The notes under the pieces were generated by a model that worked only from the letters and a program-made list of their open reading frames with translations, ran no database searches and had not been told where the DNA came from. A stretch of DNA of 64,000 bases from Taishania sp. (GTDB lineage Bacteria > Bacteroidota > Bacteroidia > Flavobacteriales_D > Crocinitomicaceae), in assembly GCA_030150045.1 (NCBI GenBank), contig JASLGM010000026.1, forward strand, positions 1-64,000. The letters run 5' to 3'. Position 1 is the stretch's first letter. Each line of letters starts with the position of its first letter. The position numbers and the translations under genes are program-made. Below are positions 43,617 through 51,708 of the stretch, piece after piece.

Positions 43617-45404
43617 ATGAAAAATCGAGAAGAGAACGAACCCAAAAGAGTATTTGATTTAGCGTACTTACAATTAGAGCGTTATCCAAAACTGAATATG
43701 TTTGCAAGTAAAAAGGAAAACACTTGGCATTTCATGACAACAGAAGCTTTTTTAGAAGAAGCAAACAAAGTTTCTAAAGCGTTAATCCATTTAGGTGTGA
43801 ATAAAGGTGATAAGATTGCGCTTGTAACAGAAAATCGGATCGAATGGAATATCATGGATATCGCAGTTCAACAAATTGGGGGTGTTTTAGTGGCAGTTTA
43901 CCCTAATATTTCCACTAATGATTACCGCTATATCTTTAATGATGCATTGATTAAATTTGCTTTTGTGAGTACAGAAGAATTGTATCATAAAATTGAATTA
44001 ATTAGGAAAGAATTAAACTCACTTCAGGAAATTTACACGTTCAATGAAGTGGCCGGAGCTAAGTCTTGGGAAAAGCTTTTTGATTACACGTCAACTACTG
44101 AAGCTGAAGTGTTGGAAGAACGTAGAGAAAGTGTTCAATCAGAAGATTTGTTAACCTTAATCTATACATCGGGAACAACAGGAAATCCTAAAGGAGTTAT
44201 GTTAACACACGCTAATATGCTGGCAGAGGTAGAAGGAACTAGCTTCGCGACACCAACAGATGCCTACGATCGTGCACTTACTTTTTTACCTGTTTGCCAT
44301 GCCTATGAACGCATGTTTCATTATATCTATATCAATAAAGGGAATACTATTTATTTTGCCGAATCAATCGATGCATTAGGTAAAAACTTCCTTGAAGTAA
44401 AACCACATATTTTTGGAGCGGTACCACGCGTTTTAGAAAAAATATACAATAAAATTAATGATGCAGGAAATGCGCTTCCAGGCTTAAAAAAGAAAATCTT
44501 CTTTTGGGCAATTGCATTAGGAGAGAAGTATGAACTGGAGAATAGATCTTTATTCTATGATTTACAATTGGCTATTGCACGCAAGTTGGTGTTCAGTAAA
44601 TGGGTAGATGCTTTAGGTGGTGAAGTAAAAGGATGTACAGTAGGATCTGCAGCTATGCAGGAAAGACTTTTAAGACTTTTTCTTGCAGCAGGTGTGCCGC
44701 TTTTAGAAGGTTATGGTTTAACAGAAGCTTCGCCTTGTGTTGCTGTAAATTGTTTAAAGAGAGGACGCAAAATTGGAACAGTAGGACCAATGTTAATCAA
44801 TGCTGAAGCAAAAATAGCAGAAGATGGTGAAATCCTAGTGAGAGGAGGAATGGTAATGAAAGGATATTACAATCAACCAGAAGAAACGGCAAAAGTTTTA
44901 GTAGACGGATGGCTTCATACAGGTGATATTGGTGAGTTGATAGAAGGGAAATATCTAAAAATTACAGATCGAAAGAAAGAAATCTTTAAAACATCTGGAG
45001 GTAAGTACATCATTCCGCAACAAATGGAAAATAAGTTCGGAGAGTGTAAATACATTGAGCAAATTATGGTCATCGGTGAAGGCGAAAAATTCCCTGCAGC
45101 TTTTATTGTTCCATCTTATAGCGAAATGCTTGCTTGGGCTAAATACAAAAAGTTCGAGGAAGCAAATTGGGAGAAAACTGATTTCCTAAGTTCTAAAGTA
45201 GTAGAAGAAAAGATGTATAAAGAATTGGCGCGTATCAACAAAGAGTTTGGGAATTGGGAACAAATTAAAAAGATCGCCATATTACCTCATGAATTTACAG
45301 TGGAATCAGGAGAGCTTACACCAACGTTAAAATTTAAACGAAAAATTATCCTTCAGAAATACCAAACGGAATATCACAAGATATTCAACGAAGGAACGCA
45401 TTAA
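43617..45404 (+). CDS. Long-chain fatty-acid--CoA ligase (AMP-forming)
   Basis: 595 residues. The ANL-family P-loop is YTSGTTGNPKGVMLTHANM (about 182-200). Adenylate-binding YGLTEASPCVAVN follows, then the hinge DGWLHTGDIGEL and the C-terminal lysine region GGKYIIPQQMENKF. It activates a fatty acid to acyl-AMP and then acyl-CoA for beta-oxidation or lipid synthesis. Cytoplasmic, perhaps membrane-associated. FadD15-like length. Single gene, convergent with the following kinase. Confidence 0.94.
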   Translation: MKNREENEPKRVFDLAYLQLERYPKLNMFASKKENTWHFMTTEAFLEEANKVSKALIHLGVNKGDKIALVTENRIEWNIMDIAVQQIGGVLVAVYPNISTNDYRYIFNDALIKFAFVSTEELYHKIELIRKELNSLQEIYTFNEVAGAKSWEKLFDYTSTTEAEVLEERRESVQSEDLLTLIYTSGTTGNPKGVMLTHANMLAEVEGTSFATPTDAYDRALTFLPVCHAYERMFHYIYINKGNTIYFAESIDALGKNFLEVKPHIFGAVPRVLEKIYNKINDAGNALPGLKKKIFFWAIALGEKYELENRSLFYDLQLAIARKLVFSKWVDALGGEVKGCTVGSAAMQERLLRLFLAAGVPLLEGYGLTEASPCVAVNCLKRGRKIGTVGPMLINAEAKIAEDGEILVRGGMVMKGYYNQPEETAKVLVDGWLHTGDIGELIEGKYLKITDRKKEIFKTSGGKYIIPQQMENKFGECKYIEQIMVIGEGEKFPAAFIVPSYSEMLAWAKYKKFEEANWEKTDFLSSKVVEEKMYKELARINKEFGNWEQIKKIAILPHEFTVESGELTPTLKFKRKIILQKYQTEYHKIFNEGTH

Positions 45405-45415
45405 AATGTAGACTT

Positions 45416-46789
45416 TTATTGCGCATTGTTGGGAAGGACAATCTGAAAGGTTGTTCCTAGACGAAGAACAGAAGAAATAGAGATAGATCCTTTGTGTAAG
45501 TGAATGATACGCTGGGTGAGCGATAATCCAATGCCATTTCCTTCAGCAAAGGATTTGTTTTCTCCACGATAAAACGGATTGAAAATAGATTCCATATCAG
45601 ATGCTGGAATACCTACTCCTTGATCAATAAATCGCAGTACAATTTCTGTCATATTTAAAGAAATATTAACTGTACTTCTTTTGTCTTCTGAAAACTTACA
45701 GCCGTTTTCCATTAGGTTTGTAAAAGCAACCATTAACAAATATTCGTTTCCAAAACTGCTGATTTGATCCTCGTTGTCGAAATCACCTTCAAAATGAAGG
45801 TCGATCTTATAATCCGGATTAGCCTTCAATACTTGTTGATGTGCGTCCAATAGAATCTCATCTATGCGCACAGGTTTAAATGAAATCGTTGAGGAATCAT
45901 AACTCGCCTTTGCGAAATCCAATAAACTATTGGAAAGCCGAGCAAGTTTCATGGCATCATTCCTGGTGTTATCAACTGCTTTTTGATATTCTTCAATCGT
46001 ACGGATTTTATTGGAGGTGAGCTCCAATTCCGCAATAATGGCAGCCAAAGGCGTACGAATCTCATGTGAAATATTAGAAACAAAATGTTTTTGAGCTTCA
46101 AACGAGGCTTCTAAGTGATCCAACATTTCATTAAATGTACTGGCCAAAGTAGCTAATTCATCTTTGTTTTTATTCTCTGTAATGCGAATGTTCAAATTGT
46201 TTGCCGAAATTTGCTTGGCTTTTTCAGTCATTTCAGAAACCGGTTGCATCGCTTTTTTAGAAAAGAAACGTCCTGCCAAGTAAATAAAAAGAATGGAAAT
46301 AATGAAAACCAAAATCATGGTTTGAAAAAGGTTTTCTAATTTTTTATAACCATATTGATCTAAAGCCGTAGCGGTGATGATGTATCGTTCACCTTCAAAA
46401 TCATACGTTAATCCGACCACTTGCCAATCGCCTTGAAAAAATTTCTTTTCACCTTTAGAATAGATTTCATGGATCATTTCTTGCGTTTCCTTCACCGCAT
46501 CAATATCCAAAGCATCGTGGTAAAAAAGCTCAAAATCTCTATTGTAAATGGCGACTTCTACCTCGTTAATAGTTTCACGATTGACTTTGTAAATGTCTTG
46601 TAAGGTTTGATCGTCTACTTTGGCTTTGAAAAATAAATTGGCCTTGGTTAAGGCTTCGTTTTTTAAAACGGAGAAGAATTCTTTTTCGCGGTTGCCACTC
46701 GCCGAGATGTAAATAACAGTAGCAAAAACCAAAAGAATGGTCGCTGTAATGAGCGTGTATAAAAGAGCTAATCGAGTTCCTACCTTCAT
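45416..46789 (-). CDS. HAMP-containing sensor histidine kinase (CusS-like)
   Basis: 457 residues. TM1 about 8-29, periplasmic sensor 30-155, TM2 about 157-174, HAMP 175-230, HisKA with phosphoacceptor H242 in SNISHEIRTPLAAI, HATPase with NLMENGCKFS, DQGVGIPASD and GNGIGLSLTQR. Its start overlaps the response regulator gene by 4 bases. No target gene is obvious beside it. A second copy of the same architecture occurs at 39458-40792. Confidence 0.93.
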   Translation of the reverse strand: MKVGTRLALLYTLITATILLVFATVIYISASGNREKEFFSVLKNEALTKANLFFKAKVDDQTLQDIYKVNRETINEVEVAIYNRDFELFYHDALDIDAVKETQEMIHEIYSKGEKKFFQGDWQVVGLTYDFEGERYIITATALDQYGYKKLENLFQTMILVFIISILFIYLAGRFFSKKAMQPVSEMTEKAKQISANNLNIRITENKNKDELATLASTFNEMLDHLEASFEAQKHFVSNISHEIRTPLAAIIAELELTSNKIRTIEEYQKAVDNTRNDAMKLARLSNSLLDFAKASYDSSTISFKPVRIDEILLDAHQQVLKANPDYKIDLHFEGDFDNEDQISSFGNEYLLMVAFTNLMENGCKFSEDKRSTVNISLNMTEIVLRFIDQGVGIPASDMESIFNPFYRGENKSFAEGNGIGLSLTQRIIHLHKGSISISSVLRLGTTFQIVLPNNAQ

Positions 46790-47469
46790 TCTTCTTCTTT
46801 CAAAATAAAGCCCATTCCCGATTTAGTGTGAATGAGTTTTTTGTCAAATTCCTTATCCACTTTTTTGCGCAAATAATTAATGTAAACATCAATGAAATTT
46901 GTTCCTGTATCAAAGTGAGTATTCCAAACTTTTTCTGCGATTTCCACTCGTGATAGGACACGTTCAGGATTTTGAAGCATGTACTGTAATAGATTAAATT
47001 CCTTTGGAGTAAGGTTTATTTCCTTGTCATTTCGTTTTACAATTTTTGTGTGTGAATTCATTTGTAAATCACCGTAAACCAATTGAATACCACTGCTTCC
47101 AGCCGATTTGTTTTGTCTTTTCAAGAGTGAACGAATACGCGCAACCAACTCACGCATCTCAAATGGTTTTACTAAATAATCATCGGCGCCGGCATCAAAA
47201 CCCTCCACTTTATCGTCCGTGGTTCCTAAAGCGGTAAGTAAAATTATTGGTAAATCAGGTTTTATTTGGTTGAGTTCTTTGCACAGATCTAACCCATCTA
47301 TTTTTGGTAAAATAACATCAGAAACAACAAGATCATACTCATTTTGTAAGGCTAATTTTTTTCCAGAAAGACCGTCATAAGCCAAAGTAGTGTTAAAACC
47401 TTGCTCTTCTAAACCGCGTTGAATCAGCTCGGCTACCCTTAAATCGTCTTCAATGATCAATATTTCCAT
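46786..47469 (-). CDS. OmpR/PhoB-family response regulator
   Basis: 227 residues. Receiver with D8-D9, phosphoacceptor D51 in LVVSDVILPK and K in YLVKPFEM; winged-helix domain (about 125-225, NLTPKEFNLLQYMLQNPER and NFIDVYINYLRKKVD). Close relative of the regulator at 40783-41472. Divergent from the small-RNA-like modules that follow, whose first module begins within about 200 bases; a regulatory link is possible but unproven. Confidence 0.94.
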   Translation of the reverse strand: MEILIIEDDLRVAELIQRGLEEQGFNTTLAYDGLSGKKLALQNEYDLVVSDVILPKIDGLDLCKELNQIKPDLPIILLTALGTTDDKVEGFDAGADDYLVKPFEMRELVARIRSLLKRQNKSAGSSGIQLVYGDLQMNSHTKIVKRNDKEINLTPKEFNLLQYMLQNPERVLSRVEIAEKVWNTHFDTGTNFIDVYINYLRKKVDKEFDKKLIHTKSGMGFILKEEE

Positions 47470-47687
47470 ACCTCAAAAATCTTTACCTTGATGTGCAATA
47501 AAAGTACATAATCTTTGCCAAACAGCCGAACTTATTTGCCTTTCTTGGACACAAATCCTTCCATCCTTAAAATTTTCCGTTCCAACTTATTTCCCGCTGA
47601 TTAATGATATAAAATATAATTTTACGTCGGTTAATTCACTTAATTTGAATTGATTGATCTATTTACGCTATTTAGATGAAGTTGAAG

Positions 47688-47721
47688 AATCCCGATTAGC
47701 ATAAGATAATCGGGATTTTTT
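47688..47721 (+). terminator. Plus-strand terminator of small-RNA-like module 1
   Basis: Perfect 10-bp stem AATCCCGATT / AATCGGGATT with a 10-base loop and a run of six T. There is no plus-strand gene upstream of it. It is preceded by ATCTATTTACGCTATTTAG (47657-47675), which recurs in the two following modules. Confidence 0.85.
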
Positions 47722-47736
47722 GGCATGTTATTTGCC
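47721..47736 (+). promoter_or_regulatory. Sigma-54 -24/-12 promoter ahead of module 2
   Basis: TGGCATGTTATTTGCC matches TGGCAYRNNNNTTGCW at all but the final weak position; GG (47722-47723) and GC (47734-47735) are separated by exactly 10 bases. It begins at the end of the T run of terminator 1. Confidence 0.75.
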
Positions 47737-47746
47737 TTTTCATTTG

Positions 47747-47832
47747 CACAAAGTAGAAACATCTATTTTTATCTATAATTTACGCATTTAGGTACTTAGA
47801 AATCCTGTGATCCAATTGATTACAGGATTTTT
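47747..47832 (+). ncRNA. Candidate sigma-54-dependent small RNA, module 2
   Basis: From the expected start point (about 12 bases after the -12 GC) to the terminator is roughly 86 nt. The body has ATCTATTTTTATCTAT and ATTTAGGTA, then a terminator hairpin AAATCCTGT / ACAGGATTT whose loop GATCCAATTGAT is nearly identical to that of module 3 while the stem differs by paired changes. No open reading frame of useful size. Undescribed as far as I know; existence of the transcript is inferred. Confidence 0.6.
47800..47832 (+). terminator. Terminator of small-RNA module 2
   Basis: AAATCCTGT / ACAGGATTT perfect stem (9 bp, one bulged T), loop GATCCAATTGAT, followed by TTTTT. Confidence 0.82.
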
Positions 47833-47856
47833 AATTTTCTAATATTTTCTTTTTTT

Positions 47857-48001
47857 AGCAGCCAATTTCGGTCTACAGGCTTTAGTAAACGTGTGAAAAA
47901 GTGTTCACTTGCCGCACCCCACGTGCTTCCTTTGGTCGCAGTGGCGTACTTGCGTTCACAACTCTTTCACTTTGTTTAGCTGACGCCTTTCGCCCGGGCT
48001 G
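47857..48001 (-). repeat. Type A structured intergenic element, copy 8
   Basis: Reverse orientation. Terminal arms CAGCC / GGCTG. GCGACCAAAGGAAGCAC is enclosed by GCCAC / GTGGG-type arms. Outer GTGAAC boxes are conserved on both sides. It lies between small-RNA-like modules 2 and 3. Confidence 0.86.
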
Positions 48002-48092
48002 GAAAGATCTCGGTTGCAAATAAACAATCCAATAAATAGTGAAATAAAGGAAATAAATTTTATACATGTACTTATTAGAAGACCGTAAATCC

Positions 48093-48212
48093 TGCGCTAA
48101 GGATAGGAGTGGATAGCTCGTTTTTCTTTCCCTAATGATAGGGAAGGAAAACGACTAAGAACGGATAGCCTGACGCTTCCCAAATGTTTTTTTTGGGGAG
48201 GGGAGCGCCCTG
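48093..48212 (+). repeat. Family C intergenic element, copy 3
   Basis: GCGCTAAGGATAGGAGTGG, GATAGCTCG, hairpin CTTTCCCT / AGGGAAGG, ACTAAGAACGGATAGCCTGA, hairpin TCCCAAA / TTTGGGGA, ending GCGCCC. Same framework as the two other C copies with different hairpin arms. It lies 91 bases after an A element. Confidence 0.75.
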
Positions 48213-48290
48213 ATAAAAGAAGAGAATAAATAAAATTATGGTTTCTTTTTAGGGAAATTTAGCTTAATTCAAAGGGGATTAGCATGTTTT

Positions 48291-48306
48291 TGGCATGCCG
48301 TTTGCA
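48291..48306 (+). promoter_or_regulatory. Sigma-54 -24/-12 promoter ahead of module 3
   Basis: TGGCATGCCGTTTGCA, a full match to TGGCAYRNNNNTTGCW with GG (48292-48293) and GC (48304-48305) 10 bases apart. Confidence 0.8.
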
Positions 48307-48317
48307 TTTTGTTATTC

Positions 48318-48399
48318 GGTTAGGTATTTCAGTCTATTTTAATCTATTTTAGGTATAAAGTAAAATCCCGAAGATCGTAATTGATTTCGGGATTTTTTT
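48318..48399 (+). ncRNA. Candidate sigma-54-dependent small RNA, module 3
   Basis: Roughly 80 nt from the expected start to the terminator. The body TCTATTTTAATCTATTTTAG and GGTATAAAGT is clearly related to module 2. The terminator hairpin AAATCCCGAA / TTCGGGATTT has loop GATCGTAATTGAT. Relative to module 2, stem pairs TGT/ACA become CGA/TCG, a compensated change. No open reading frame. It converges on the rhodanese-thioredoxin gene, whose stop is 2 bases away, so its terminator may serve both strands. Confidence 0.6.
48362..48399 (+). terminator. Terminator of module 3 (possibly bidirectional)
   Basis: AAATCCCGAA / TTCGGGATTT perfect 10-bp stem, seven T on the plus strand. On the minus strand the following sequence is TTTTACTTT, a weaker tail, which could terminate the convergent thioredoxin gene. 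Confidence 0.85.
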
Positions 48400-48400
48400 C

Positions 48401-49087
48401 TTATAAATTTTTCACCAATTCGAAGAGTTCTTTTTCGGCAATGAAGCCATCTGTACGGGTTACGAAAACGCCATCTTTGTAATATTTCACAACTGGTAAT
48501 CCGGTAACGCCTTCTTTTTTACACAAGTCTGGATTTTTGTCCGCGTTGATACGAATAACGGTTACGTCTGTTTCTTTGTCTAATTTTTCTAAGCTAGGAA
48601 TCATGCGTTTGCACGGCGTACACCAGTCTGCATAAAAGTCAATAACAACAATTTTATCTTTTTTCATTAATTCGGAGTAGTTTTTCACTTCGTCTGTTTG
48701 CGCTTTGTCGTCGGCTACAGGAAGTTCGTTTTTTCTCCAATTCAAGATTCCACCTTCTAGTTCTACGATGTTATATCCTTTCTCAACCATCATTTTCGCT
48801 GCGTCGGCACTACGTCCTCCTCCAAAACAATAGATATAAACCGGTTCAGATTTGTCTAAATGAGACATATCTTCCATGAAATTTTTAGACTTGTAATCAA
48901 TATTGATTGCGCCATCAATTTTACCTTCCTTAAATTCTTCGGGTGTACGTACATCCACTAATTGCACTTTTTTAGCTGTTATTTCTTGTTGAAAAGCCAA
49001 AGGAGTGACCAACGTTTTTTGAGGTGTTGTTTGTGCACAAGCAGAAAGATAAATGCTAAGGCTAAGTAAAAATATTAATCGTTTCAT
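48401..49087 (-). CDS. Rhodanese-thioredoxin fusion lipoprotein
   Basis: About 228 residues from the ATG at 49087 (MKRLIFLLSL); an upstream start adds seven residues. A lipobox (LSAC, C17) gives a lipid anchor, so it acts in the periplasm or on the outer membrane. The rhodanese domain (about 27-120) has the catalytic loop cysteine C87 in YIYCFGGGRS. The thioredoxin domain (about 135-228) has C156-T-P-C159 and the cis-proline GLPVVKYY. A sulfurtransferase joined to a disulfide reductase suggests persulfide or thiol handling outside the cytoplasm. A -7 element TAAATTTG (49106-49113, minus strand) lies just upstream. Confidence 0.9.
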   Translation of the reverse strand: MKRLIFLLSLSIYLSACAQTTPQKTLVTPLAFQQEITAKKVQLVDVRTPEEFKEGKIDGAINIDYKSKNFMEDMSHLDKSEPVYIYCFGGGRSADAAKMMVEKGYNIVELEGGILNWRKNELPVADDKAQTDEVKNYSELMKKDKIVVIDFYADWCTPCKRMIPSLEKLDKETDVTVIRINADKNPDLCKKEGVTGLPVVKYYKDGVFVTRTDGFIAEKELFELVKNL

Positions 49088-49289
49088 AAAAGGATGTTTT
49101 AATTTCAAATTTACAAAGCTTTCTTGCGAGAAGGAAATATAAGGTTGTAAATAATGGTTAAATGTTTGTTGGATTAATGGATTCTTAAAGAATTCTTTTC
49201 TGTGTAGAAAGCAAAGGAATTCATTTTTTTATTTGCATATTCGGAGTGTAAATTTAGGCAAGTCATATTGGTATAAATTGAAAGATGAA

Positions 49290-50012
49290 ATGGGAGGGGA
49301 AATAAAAGTGGAGTTGTGCGCGACGTCTGTTCACGCAATTCAATTGGCAAAAGCGTTGAAGTTTGATAGAATTGAGCTTTGTGAAAATTTAATTCAAGGA
49401 GGAATTACGCCTTCCTCGGGTCGTATTTTATTTGCGGTGGAGAATGAGGTAGAGACGCACGTGCTGATCCGACCTAGACCAGGTGGTTTCGTTTATTTCC
49501 CAGATGAGGTGAAGGTGATGTTACACGATATTCGAATGGCAAAGCAGTTTGGCGCTAAAGGAATAGCCGTAGGTGTTTTGGATGAATTTGGTGCGATAAA
49601 CAAAGTAGTTCTAGAACAATTTGTGGCTGCTGCTGATGGAATGGATGTTACTTTTCACCGTGCTTTCGATGATTGCGTTTGGGATTGGGATAAATCTTTA
49701 GATGTGTTGATCGAGTTAGGAGTTAATCGTGTTTTGACTTCAGGTTTAGCACGAAATGTTTCTTTAGGAATTCCTATTCTCAAGGAGATGAAAGAATATG
49801 TGAATGGGAAAATTGAAATTATGCCAGGTGGTGGAGTGAATGCGGCAAATGTTACGCAGGTTATTCGTGAGGTGAAACCGGATGCGATTCATTTTTCGGG
49901 AACTGTAAAAACGGTTGTAGATGAAAATTCGCTTTTCACAGAATCTTTTTTGAAGATTGATGAAAACCGTGTAAAGCGAATTTTAGAAGCTATAGAAATA
50001 TCTAGAAATTAG
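49290..50012 (+). CDS. cutC: CutC family protein (copper homeostasis)
   Basis: 240 residues from the ATG at 49290, the normal CutC length; a TTG start at 49233 would add a non-conserved extension. TIM-barrel family blocks: KVELCATSVHAIQLA, DRIELCENLIQGGITPS, VLIRPRPGGFVY, DVTFHRAFDDC, RVLTSGLA and GGGVNAANV. Implicated in copper tolerance in some bacteria although the biochemical role is unsettled. Its stop overlaps the stop of the convergent phosphorylase gene by 4 bases. Confidence 0.93.
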   Translation: MGGEIKVELCATSVHAIQLAKALKFDRIELCENLIQGGITPSSGRILFAVENEVETHVLIRPRPGGFVYFPDEVKVMLHDIRMAKQFGAKGIAVGVLDEFGAINKVVLEQFVAAADGMDVTFHRAFDDCVWDWDKSLDVLIELGVNRVLTSGLARNVSLGIPILKEMKEYVNGKIEIMPGGGVNAANVTQVIREVKPDAIHFSGTVKTVVDENSLFTESFLKIDENRVKRILEAIEISRN

Positions 50013-50872
50013 AAACGGTCCAGCACATAGATAATTAAATCTTCCATGGGCTGGCTGTAATCTTTTGAAAACTCTTTTTTAACCCGATTCGCTAATCCTA
50101 AACAAATAGCGGAAGATTTATGCCCCATACCTCTAGATAAAGAGAAAAGGGCGGAGGTTTCCATTTCAAAGTTATTGACTTTTTCGGGTACGCCTTCAAA
50201 CGCTGTTAAGCGATCAGCTAAACCTACCGAATGCGTTTTTAAGCGTAACTGTCGAGATTGAGGGCCATAAAAACCACTTGAAGTAACTGTGATTCCAGCA
50301 TGTACTTTTGGTCCCATTAATTTTTGATTTAAATCTTCATCAGAAGCAATCATATAGGGAATAATGGTTTCTGGTAATGCCATTGCTTTTTGAATCTTTT
50401 TAGCGTTTTCTTTTTCGAAATCGGTAAAATGGATGTCGTAAAAGTGAGCGATATTATCTAAGCCTACAGAATATTTAGATAAAATGTAATCGTGGACATT
50501 GATGTGGCCTTGTAAAATTCCACATGTTCCAATTCGAATTAATTCTAGCTGTTGATGTTTTTCTTTTTCGGTACGTGTTTTTAAATCAATGTTTACTAAA
50601 GCATCTAATTCGTTCATGACAATGTCAAGGTTGTCCGTTCCGATTCCTGTAGAAATTACAGTTAATCTTTTTCCTTTGTATGTTCCTGTGTGTGTAACAA
50701 ATTCGCGATGTTGCTGTTTGTATTCAATGTTGTCAAAGTAAGCACTGATTTTCTGAACCCGATCTTGATCACCTACTAGAATGATTTTTGAAGATATGTT
50801 TTCGGGTAAAAGACCAAGGTGGTATACTTCACCTTTAGCGTTTAGCGTAAGTTCTGATTCTGGAAATGTCAT
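50009..50872 (-). CDS. Nucleoside phosphorylase (uridine phosphorylase-like)
   Basis: 287 residues. Phosphorylase superfamily motifs: ILVGDQDRVQKI, the phosphate-binding STGIGTDNLDIVMNEL, IRIGTCGIL, and the ribose/base-binding NFEMETSALFSLSRGMGHK. It cleaves nucleosides with phosphate for salvage; uridine or a related pyrimidine nucleoside is the best guess. No signal peptide. Tail-to-tail with cutC, stops overlapping by 4 bases, so there is no room for a terminator between them. Confidence 0.9.
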   Translation of the reverse strand: MTFPESELTLNAKGEVYHLGLLPENISSKIILVGDQDRVQKISAYFDNIEYKQQHREFVTHTGTYKGKRLTVISTGIGTDNLDIVMNELDALVNIDLKTRTEKEKHQQLELIRIGTCGILQGHINVHDYILSKYSVGLDNIAHFYDIHFTDFEKENAKKIQKAMALPETIIPYMIASDEDLNQKLMGPKVHAGITVTSSGFYGPQSRQLRLKTHSVGLADRLTAFEGVPEKVNNFEMETSALFSLSRGMGHKSSAICLGLANRVKKEFSKDYSQPMEDLIIYVLDRF

Positions 50873-50886
50873 TTTGCTAAAATAAG

Positions 50887-50911
50887 AAAATCCCGTTTTA
50901 AACGGGATTTA
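50887..50911 (-). terminator. Terminator of the DUF4197 gene
   Basis: AAATCCCGTTT / AAACGGGATTT perfect palindrome with short A and T flanks, between the DUF4197 stop (50927) and the phosphorylase start (50872). Confidence 0.78.
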
Positions 50912-50926
50912 ATTGAAGATTATTCT

Positions 50927-51664
50927 TTATTTTTTGTCCAGGGAACCAAATACTTTTTGAAGTAGATCTGTTACACGTGCAGATGCATTATTTCTGATTT
51001 TGTTTTCTTCATCTTGTACTAGTTTGAAAAGTCCATCAGTTGCTAAATCTAATACATATTCGTTTAAGTCAGGGTTCACCTTGTTCAATCCCATAAAAGG
51101 TGCTGCAGAGTTGTATTTTGTCATGATGGGATTCCATACATCTGTTAATTTCACTTTTTGAATTGCTTCGTTTACTTTTGGACGGAAGGCCGCTTTTAAT
51201 GCTTCACCTGTTGTTCCTCTTAGATAAGAAGTTGCAGCTCCATTACCTCCTTTTAAAATATTAAATCCATCTTGAATGGTCATTGATGTAATGGCTGTTT
51301 TGAAAATTGGAAGAGCTTCTTTTACAGCTTCTTCTGCTGCATGATTTAAGGTTTGTTCGAATTTATCTATTTGACCTTGGAATCCAAGTTCAATTGCTTT
51401 TTCTTTTACTTTGATTGCGTCTTCAGGAAATGGAAGACGAATTTGCGCATTGTTTAAAAAACCGTTTGTTACCGATGAAATGTTTACAGAATTGGTAATT
51501 CCAACAGTTAGAGCTTCTTTTAAACCATTAACTACATCCGTGTTTGTTAAGGCGTTTGAAGAATTGTTAGAAGGATTGTTCATCATTTCTCCTGCAATTT
51601 CATTCATTGTATCACAAGAATTCAGCACTAAAAACATGGCTGGAATTAAAAATAGTTTTTTCAT
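50927..51664 (-). CDS. DUF4197 domain lipoprotein
   Basis: 245 residues. Lipobox LNSC (C17). The body is a single DUF4197 domain, recognised by DVVNGLKEALTVGITNSV, NAQIRLPFPEDA, AAEEAVKEALPIFKTAI and YVLDLATDGLFKLVQDEE. All-helical; no known function. A TAGCTTTG -7 element (51682-51689 on the minus strand) lies 18 bases upstream. Confidence 0.88.
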   Translation of the reverse strand: MKKLFLIPAMFLVLNSCDTMNEIAGEMMNNPSNNSSNALTNTDVVNGLKEALTVGITNSVNISSVTNGFLNNAQIRLPFPEDAIKVKEKAIELGFQGQIDKFEQTLNHAAEEAVKEALPIFKTAITSMTIQDGFNILKGGNGAATSYLRGTTGEALKAAFRPKVNEAIQKVKLTDVWNPIMTKYNSAAPFMGLNKVNPDLNEYVLDLATDGLFKLVQDEENKIRNNASARVTDLLQKVFGSLDKK

Positions 51665-51708
51665 GGTTTTGTTTTAAAAACCAAAGCTACCAATTTTGTA
51701 CCATAAAT

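Noticed and set aside
48362..48399. Module 3 hairpin merely as the terminator of the thioredoxin fusion gene
   Set aside because: Not excluded for the minus strand, but the stronger T run is on the plus strand, and a perfect sigma-54 box and a paralogous module with no convergent gene next to it argue for a plus-strand transcript.
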